Of a stretch of DNA of 64,000 bases, positions 58,834-64,000 are shown one piece after another. Location of the stretch: NCBI RefSeq assembly GCF_963675965.1, contig NZ_OY780935.1:876001-940000 (forward strand), in the 5' to 3' direction. How positions within the stretch are numbered: the first letter of the stretch is position 1; every line of letters begins with the position of its first letter. The DNA comes from an uncultured Celeribacter sp. (GTDB lineage: Bacteria; Pseudomonadota; Alphaproteobacteria; Rhodobacterales; Rhodobacteraceae). The position numbers were made by a program, and so were the translations under genes. Under the pieces are notes generated by a model that saw only the letters and a program-made list of their open reading frames with translations, ran no database searches and was not told where the DNA came from.

Positions 58834-60633
58834 ATGAAACCGTATTTTGCCGCCTTCCCGTTGGGCGTGGCCACTGTCTTGTCTCTCACCACCGCTGTCT
58901 ACGCCGATCAATGGATCCAGATCGAGGCCCAGCCCACGCTGACACAGGCGACCGAAGCCGCGCGCGGCTATGCGCTGGAATTTCCGAATGTCGTGGGCTT
59001 CAACCTGTCGGGCCGCTGGCATGCCATCGCGCTTGGCCCCTATGCGACCGAGGCCGAGGCCGAAAGCGCGCGTCAGGCCCTGCGCGCATCGGGCCGCATT
59101 CCGGGCGACAGCTATCTCACCGAAGGCGAAAACTTTCGGCAGCCGTTCTGGCCTGTGGGTGTCGATCTGACAAGCCTGACGCCTTCACCCGCCCCCGCCG
59201 GCATCGAAGTCACACCGTTTGAAGGCATTCCAACTGAGGCGACTGACAGCGCCGAAGCGACCATCGAGACCACCGTCGAAGAAGCCGCCATGGCACCGAT
59301 CGCAGATGAAACCCCCGCCGAGGCCCGCCGTTCGGAGCGGGCGTTGAGCCGGGAGGATCGCGAAGCGCTGCAGGTCGCCTTGCGCTTTGCCGGCGTCTAC
59401 AATTCTGGCATTGATGGCGCCTTTGGCCCCGGCACCCGCCGCGCCATGTCCGACTGGCAAGCGCAAAACGGCTATGAGGCCACCGGGGTTCTGACCACCC
59501 GCCAGCGCGGCGAGGTTCTGGCCGCCTACACCGACGTGATGGACAGCCTCGGGCTGGCCCCGGTCGTCGATGACGTGGCCGGGATTTCGATCACCCTGCC
59601 TCAGGGTCTGGTGGAATTCGACGCTTACGCTCCACCCTTTGCCAAATACAAATCCAAGGACGACTCCGGTGTTCAGGTGATGCTGATTTCCCAAAGCGGC
59701 GATGCGGCAACGCTCGGCGGGCTGTATGAAATCATGCAGACGCTGGAAATCGTGCCCATGGACGGGCCGCGTTCACGTGACAGCAACAGCTTCACTCTGA
59801 CCGGTACGAATTCCAGGATCACCTCTCACACCGAGGCGCGCCTGATCAACGGCACCGTCAAAGGCTGGACCCTGATCTGGCCGCGCGGCGATGAAAAGCG
59901 TCATCAGATGGCGCTGAACGCCATGCAAAGCTCCTTTGCCCCGGTCGACGGCGTTTTGCCCGATGCCTACGGCGATGGTGCGGAACAGGATGTGGACCTT
60001 TTGGCCGGGCTCGAAATTCGTCGCCCGGAAAAGGCAGGCAGCGGCTTTTACGTGTCGGCTGACGGCGCGGTCCTGACCTCGGCAGAGCTTGTGGACAGCT
60101 GTGGCCGCATCACGCTGGAGGACAGCTACACCGCCGACATCGCGGCGACAGACGGTGGCATGGCGCTGTTGCGCCCGCAAGAGCCACTGGCCCCCATCGC
60201 ATTTGCAGAATTCGACAGCCATCTGCCACGCCTGCAATCCGAGATTTCGGTGTCTGGCTACGCCTATGAGGGGCGCCTTGGTGCGCCCACGTTGAACTAC
60301 GGGCTTGTGGCCGAACATGGCGGACTGAACGGGGAAAGCGATCTACTGCGCCTTGCCATGACAACCCTGCCCGGCGAGGCTGGTGGTCCGTTGCTCAACG
60401 GTGCGGGCGCCGTCGTCGGCATGCTGGCCGCAAAGGATACACTTGCCGAGGCGCAGGCCCGCGATCTACCCGAAGATGTGGCCTTTGCCTACGACATGGA
60501 AAAACTCGCAACCTTCCTGTCGGCCAATGGCGTCTCTGTCGCCGCATCGGAAACTCTCGGCAGCGACAAATCCGACAGCGAGTTGGTGCGTGCGGGACGT
60601 GACATGACCGTGCTGGTGAGCTGCTGGAACTGA
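58834..60633 (+). CDS. Exported SPOR / peptidoglycan-binding protein with a catalytically dead trypsin-like domain
   Basis: A 599-residue protein with signal peptide (VLSLTTAVYA). A SPOR-like domain is at about 25-105 (WHAIALGPYATEAEAESAR) and a PG_binding_1 domain at 172-231 (GIDGAFGPGTRRAMSDWQ). The end, about 395-530, has the form of a trypsin-like protease: GSGFYVSADGAVLTSAELV and LPGEAGGPLLNGAGAVVGM. The three catalytic positions read Glu418 for His, Gly442 for Asp and Ala516 for Ser, so it is almost certainly a pseudoprotease. AAGGG precedes the ATG. It probably sits at the cell wall. Confidence 0.85.
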   Translation: MKPYFAAFPLGVATVLSLTTAVYADQWIQIEAQPTLTQATEAARGYALEFPNVVGFNLSGRWHAIALGPYATEAEAESARQALRASGRIPGDSYLTEGENFRQPFWPVGVDLTSLTPSPAPAGIEVTPFEGIPTEATDSAEATIETTVEEAAMAPIADETPAEARRSERALSREDREALQVALRFAGVYNSGIDGAFGPGTRRAMSDWQAQNGYEATGVLTTRQRGEVLAAYTDVMDSLGLAPVVDDVAGISITLPQGLVEFDAYAPPFAKYKSKDDSGVQVMLISQSGDAATLGGLYEIMQTLEIVPMDGPRSRDSNSFTLTGTNSRITSHTEARLINGTVKGWTLIWPRGDEKRHQMALNAMQSSFAPVDGVLPDAYGDGAEQDVDLLAGLEIRRPEKAGSGFYVSADGAVLTSAELVDSCGRITLEDSYTADIAATDGGMALLRPQEPLAPIAFAEFDSHLPRLQSEISVSGYAYEGRLGAPTLNYGLVAEHGGLNGESDLLRLAMTTLPGEAGGPLLNGAGAVVGMLAAKDTLAEAQARDLPEDVAFAYDMEKLATFLSANGVSVAASETLGSDKSDSELVRAGRDMTVLVSCWN

Positions 60634-60679
60634 CGCCGCCTGTGCGCAGGATCTGAAACACGCTGGAAATATCCGATCA

Positions 60680-60710
60680 GACCCTGCGCTGGGCGCAGGG
60701 TCTTTTCTTT
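60680..60710 (+). terminator. Terminator of the SPOR/pseudoprotease gene
   Basis: Ten-base perfect stem (60680-60689 with 60693-60702, loop TGG) followed by TTTTCTTT, 47 bases after the stop. The gene converges with trkH. Confidence 0.85.
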
Positions 60711-60756
60711 GGCGGCTCCTTGGCGGCAACGAATTGCGCAGCAGGGCCGAACCCGC

Positions 60757-62205
60757 TCAGCCGCGCCAGAACCGGATGGTGAACAGGGCAAAGACGGACA
60801 TGACCTCCAGTCGTCCGATCAGCATTGCAATGGCGAGTATCCATTTCGCCGGGTCATTGAGCGTCGCAAAATTGCCCGCAGGCCCGATGATATCACCCAA
60901 CCCCGGCCCGACGCAGGCCAGCGCCGTCGCCGCCCCGGACACCGCCGTGACCAGATCCAGTCCCGTCGCCGCGAGCAAGACTGCCGTGGTGCCGAGCGTC
61001 ACGATGAACAGCGAAAAGAAGGCCATGACGGAGGACAGGACATCTTCGGTCACCGGGCGCCCCTGATAGCGCGGAGTGATCACCCCATTGGGGCTGTGGA
61101 TCTTGCGAATCTGCGCCCGCATGGAGGCAAACAAAAGCTGATAGCGGAACACCTTGACCGAACAGGCGGTCGATCCCGCGCAGCCCCCGATCAAGCCGAT
61201 GAAAAAGAAGGCCACCGCCGGGAAAGCGCCCCAGAGCTGATAATCGACCGAGGCGTAGCCCGTGCCGGAAATGATCGACGACACATTGAACAGGCCTTCG
61301 CGGAAAGAATGTTCGAAATGGTCCTGATTGACGACCAGACGATAGAGCGCAAAGCTCAGCGTCAGGCCAAAGATGATCGCGAGATAGGCATGGATCTGCG
61401 TGTCGCGCCACATCGGCCGGGCGGTGCCTGCGATCAGTTGCACGTAGCGCACGAACGGCAGGCTGGCGAGGATCATGAAGAAAGAGGACACATATTCCGC
61501 CGGCCCCTGAAAGGCGCCAAATGAGGCGTCACGCGTCGAAAACCCCCCCGTCGACAGGGTGGTGAGTGAATGGTTCAGCGCATCGAACCCAGTCATTCCG
61601 ACCACAAGATAGGCTAAAAAACACAGGACTGTCAGCGCGACATAGATGACGGAAATGCGAGAGGCGATTTCGGCGGCGCGCGGCAGAACCTTGCCATCGG
61701 TGTCAAACGCCTCTGAGCGGAACACCTGCATTCCGCCCACTTTCAGTTCCGGTAGGAACACCATGGCGACCACAATGATCCCAACGCCCCCGAACCACTG
61801 CAGCATGGAGCGCCACAGCAACAGCCCTTCGGGCAAATCATCAAGCCCGGAGAACACCGTCGATCCGGTCGTGGTCATGCCCGACATGGCCTCGAAAAAC
61901 GCGTCTGTCAGGCTGGCTTCGGTCGCGCCCAGCAGAAACGGGATGCCGCCAAACAGCGGCAAAATAAGCCAGATCAGCGAGGTCAGCAGAAACATCTGAT
62001 GAATGCTCAGACCTTCGGATTGGCCGTTCGCGGTCGACAGGGCCAAGCCCCCCCCAACCGCAAAGGTGATCACCCCCGCCTCGAAAAACACCTCCCATTC
62101 GCCGGAACCGTAATAGAGGTCCACGCACATAGGGATCACCATCGTTAACCCCAACAGGGCGACGAGCGTTCCGATCACATATCCAACAGGCCGAAGATCA
62201 GTCAT
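60757..62205 (-). CDS. trkH: TrkH-family potassium uptake protein
   Basis: Membrane potassium transporter, 482 residues with about ten helices and four pore-like loops. Seen are SGMTTTGSTVFSGLDDLP (first filter), TLSTGGFSTRDASF (second), ISGTGYASVDY (third) and GGCAGSTACSVKVFR (fourth). TrkA, its usual cytoplasmic regulator, is not in the window. It converges on the SPOR/pseudoprotease gene. Confidence 0.93.
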   Translation of the reverse strand: MTDLRPVGYVIGTLVALLGLTMVIPMCVDLYYGSGEWEVFFEAGVITFAVGGGLALSTANGQSEGLSIHQMFLLTSLIWLILPLFGGIPFLLGATEASLTDAFFEAMSGMTTTGSTVFSGLDDLPEGLLLWRSMLQWFGGVGIIVVAMVFLPELKVGGMQVFRSEAFDTDGKVLPRAAEIASRISVIYVALTVLCFLAYLVVGMTGFDALNHSLTTLSTGGFSTRDASFGAFQGPAEYVSSFFMILASLPFVRYVQLIAGTARPMWRDTQIHAYLAIIFGLTLSFALYRLVVNQDHFEHSFREGLFNVSSIISGTGYASVDYQLWGAFPAVAFFFIGLIGGCAGSTACSVKVFRYQLLFASMRAQIRKIHSPNGVITPRYQGRPVTEDVLSSVMAFFSLFIVTLGTTAVLLAATGLDLVTAVSGAATALACVGPGLGDIIGPAGNFATLNDPAKWILAIAMLIGRLEVMSVFALFTIRFWRG

Positions 62206-62275
62206 AGCGGCAAGGCTTGGCTGGCTCTTTCATCTGTGTCAAGCACAGCTTTGCGGCATTTCCTCAGCCAGCGTA

Positions 62276-63382
62276 TCAGCCGACATGAAAGAGCGTCGCG
62301 AAAAGTTTCGGGTCAAGGCTTTGTGCCGCAAAGGTTTCGCCCTCGGTCAGCACCGACACCGCGTCATGAGAATGCAGGCTTTCCTGATGCGAGGAGATGA
62401 CACGGAAATCGCCGACCCGGCGATCCTGCTCAAGACCCTGTGCAAACAGCCGGGCTGCATCTTCGACAAAAATCGGATGGGCGGCGTTCAACTCGGCAAA
62501 GGCCTGTTCATCTTCGCGTTTGACCATGACCTGGGTTTCCGTGGGCACCGCCGCGCGGCACAGATCGATCAGGTCCTCGAACCACAGCGTGTCCGGCTGC
62601 GATACCACCTCGACCGAAATCCGTGCCACAGAGCGCTGCGAATGCGGCGTGGCCAGCTGATGCCGGGTGCGGCGGGCGTGTTCAGACAGCTCCAGCGAAC
62701 AGGGGCAGGTCGAACTGTAGACATAGTCGAGATGCATAATCTCTTTCATCCGCCCGCCATGCTCGACCAGCTCCAGCGCCAGATCGTAGTACTGATAGCC
62801 TTCCAACCCCGAGCGCAGCGACATCCGCTTCACCGGAAAGGAAAACCGCATCTGAATGCGCGCGTCGAAACTGTCCAGATCCGACTTGTAGTCGCGCAAC
62901 GCCGCTTCGATCACCTCAAAGGAAAAGCTGCGCTCCGCGTGTTTGTAGAAGGAGCGCATGATGCGGGACATGTTGATACCCTTCTTTTCCGCCTCCAGAC
63001 TGACCGAACCGGTCACCGAGGTTTCCAGCGTCAGTTCGCCCGCGTCGCGGGTGCGAAAGCGGATCGGCAGACGGAAATTGGAAATGCCGACATGCTGGAT
63101 CTGGCGCTTTGCGCCCTTGATCAAACTTTCAGGCCCGTTTTGCAGGTCCGGCAACGTATCGCGATAGGCTTCATCGGCTGCAAAATCTTCGGGATAGGCC
63201 CGGCGCAAGGCCGGGTAATTGGCGAAATCACCTGCCTCGGGCAACAGCCGGGCGATCGCGGGATCCAGTTCGGCGATTTCTGTCGGCGTGGCCTGCCCGG
63301 CCCAATCGCGCAGAACCTTGAGCGCAGTTTCGGCCGCATGGCGATCCGCAGATGGATCCATATCTCTGGACTGCATGGTCAT
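62276..63382 (-). CDS. folE2: GTP cyclohydrolase FolE2
   Basis: First step of folate synthesis, the metal-flexible alternative to FolE. The 368-residue protein has the FolE2 blocks VGISNFRLPIRFR, YSSTCPCSLELSEHARRTRHQLATPHSQRS (which includes the metal cysteine) and FRVISSHQESLHSHDAV at the end. ATG 63382 has AAAGGGAG seven bases upstream; the frame extends to 63442. No zinc-uptake regulator site was looked for. folB and folP lie 11 kb away. Confidence 0.94.
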   Translation of the reverse strand: MTMQSRDMDPSADRHAAETALKVLRDWAGQATPTEIAELDPAIARLLPEAGDFANYPALRRAYPEDFAADEAYRDTLPDLQNGPESLIKGAKRQIQHVGISNFRLPIRFRTRDAGELTLETSVTGSVSLEAEKKGINMSRIMRSFYKHAERSFSFEVIEAALRDYKSDLDSFDARIQMRFSFPVKRMSLRSGLEGYQYYDLALELVEHGGRMKEIMHLDYVYSSTCPCSLELSEHARRTRHQLATPHSQRSVARISVEVVSQPDTLWFEDLIDLCRAAVPTETQVMVKREDEQAFAELNAAHPIFVEDAARLFAQGLEQDRRVGDFRVISSHQESLHSHDAVSVLTEGETFAAQSLDPKLFATLFHVG

Positions 63383-63481
63383 CGCCGTTCTCCCTTTGAT
63401 AGTGTCAGATCTGGATATAGGACGCCCGGCCCCTGCGGACAAACTCCGTGGTGCTGGGCGTCATCATTTTTCAGGCGCAGA

Positions 63482-64000
63482 TCAGCCTGCGATGGCGTCA
63501 AGGGCAGCCGTGAGATCTGCGATCAGGTCCTCGGGATCTTCCAGCCCCACGGACACCCGCACCATGCCCGGCGTAATACCCAGCATATCCTTTTGCTCTT
63601 GCGGCAGACGCTGGTGCGTCGTGGTCGCCGGATGGGTCGCAATGGATTTGGCGTCGGCAAAGTTATTGGAGATCGTGAAGATTTCCAGCGCATTGAGGAA
63701 TTGAAAACAGGCCTCTTTACCACCTTTGACATCGACGGTCAGCACCGTGCCCCCGGCCTCGGCCTGACGGCATGCCAGATCGTGCTGCGGATGTGCCTTA
63801 TGGGTTGGATAGCGCACCGCATTGAGCGCGGGATGACCGTCCAGCGCATCGGCAATGGCCAAGGCCGAACCGGCCTGCTGCCGCACCCGCAGATCCAGCG
63901 TCTCCATGGATTTGAGCTGCACCCAGGCATGAAACGGGCTCATCGCCCCGCCCGTGTGTTTCAGATAGGCCTCAACCGGACCGCGGATCAGATCGCGCGA
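63482..64000 (-). CDS. metZ: O-succinylhomoserine sulfhydrylase-like enzyme, C-terminal 172 residues (start beyond the right edge)
   Basis: Cys/Met metabolism PLP enzyme. The frame is open to the window edge, so it is partial only for that reason. Visible are RGPVEAYLKHTGGAMSPFHAW, METLDLRVRQQAGSA, FTISNNFADAKSIATHPATTTHQRL and GMVRVSVGLEDPEDLIADL, the C-terminal domain of cystathionine-gamma-synthase-family enzymes. The phrase order fits MetZ, but MetB/MetY cannot be excluded without the N-terminal half. Confidence 0.88.
   Translation of the reverse strand, partial: SRDLIRGPVEAYLKHTGGAMSPFHAWVQLKSMETLDLRVRQQAGSALAIADALDGHPALNAVRYPTHKAHPQHDLACRQAEAGGTVLTVDVKGGKEACFQFLNALEIFTISNNFADAKSIATHPATTTHQRLPQEQKDMLGITPGMVRVSVGLEDPEDLIADLTAALDAIAG

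Noticed and set aside
1..64000. CRISPR arrays, tRNA or rRNA genes, insertion sequences, phage attachment sites
   Set aside because: No evenly spaced repeats, no cloverleaf with a T-loop GTTCGA-type motif in intergenic DNA, and no transposase or integrase motifs were found by eye. A tRNAscan or IS search would be decisive.

Overview
The window is a GC-rich chromosomal segment from an alphaproteobacterium, most probably of the Roseobacter/Rhodobacteraceae group. The reasons are a Paracoccus-type 14-gene nuo operon with small lineage-typical insertions, a NuoE with a long C-terminal extension, PntA with its alpha subunit in one chain, a cytochrome c'/b561 pair, FolE2, and glyQS with a small exported protein between them. 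I saw no rRNA, tRNA, CRISPR array, IS element or prophage. It reads as ordinary core chromosome with a few odd accessory genes.

Layout. Positions 1-21486 are one long leftward gene train that starts near 21550: nuoA-B-C-[sulfotransferase]-D-E-[HhH membrane protein]-[small membrane protein]-F-[three small exported Cys-pair proteins]-G-[lipoprotein]-H-I-[CMD-family protein]-J-K-L-M-N, followed by birA, coaX and the start of an RNase J gene that runs off the left edge. Many junctions are 1-4 base stop/start overlaps, so the inserted genes are probably co-translated with complex I. Next come a DegT-type aminotransferase with a phosphoglycolate phosphatase (leftward), glmU-glmS (rightward), an Asn/Gly-rich exported protein, an AlkD-like repair protein, moaA, an M20 amidohydrolase, a YeeE/YedE transporter and pntAB. 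From 35 to 46 kb there are a frameshifted isoprenylcysteine-methyltransferase-like gene, a GNAT, an alcohol dehydrogenase, a class I amidotransferase, malate synthase G, a small membrane protein, pepN, cytochrome c' with cytochrome b561, and two Lrp/AsnC regulators divergent from ilvC. From 47 kb to the end come a membrane protein, glmM-folP-folB, a SleB-like hydrolase, a PPDK-like protein, glyS-X-glyQ, a SPOR/peptidoglycan-binding pseudoprotease, trkH, folE2 and the C-terminal part of a metZ-like gene.

How they fit together. Complex I, transhydrogenase and the cytochromes serve respiration and redox balance. glmS, glmM and glmU together are the complete route from fructose-6-phosphate to UDP-GlcNAc, in two places about 22 kb apart. 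folE2, folB and folP are three folate steps. The least-described material is the set of nuo-embedded accessory genes, the pseudoprotease at 58834, the FolB fusion at 50238 and the PPDK-like protein at 52226. No computation was run: family calls rest on motifs read by eye, and DUF numbers are from memory.
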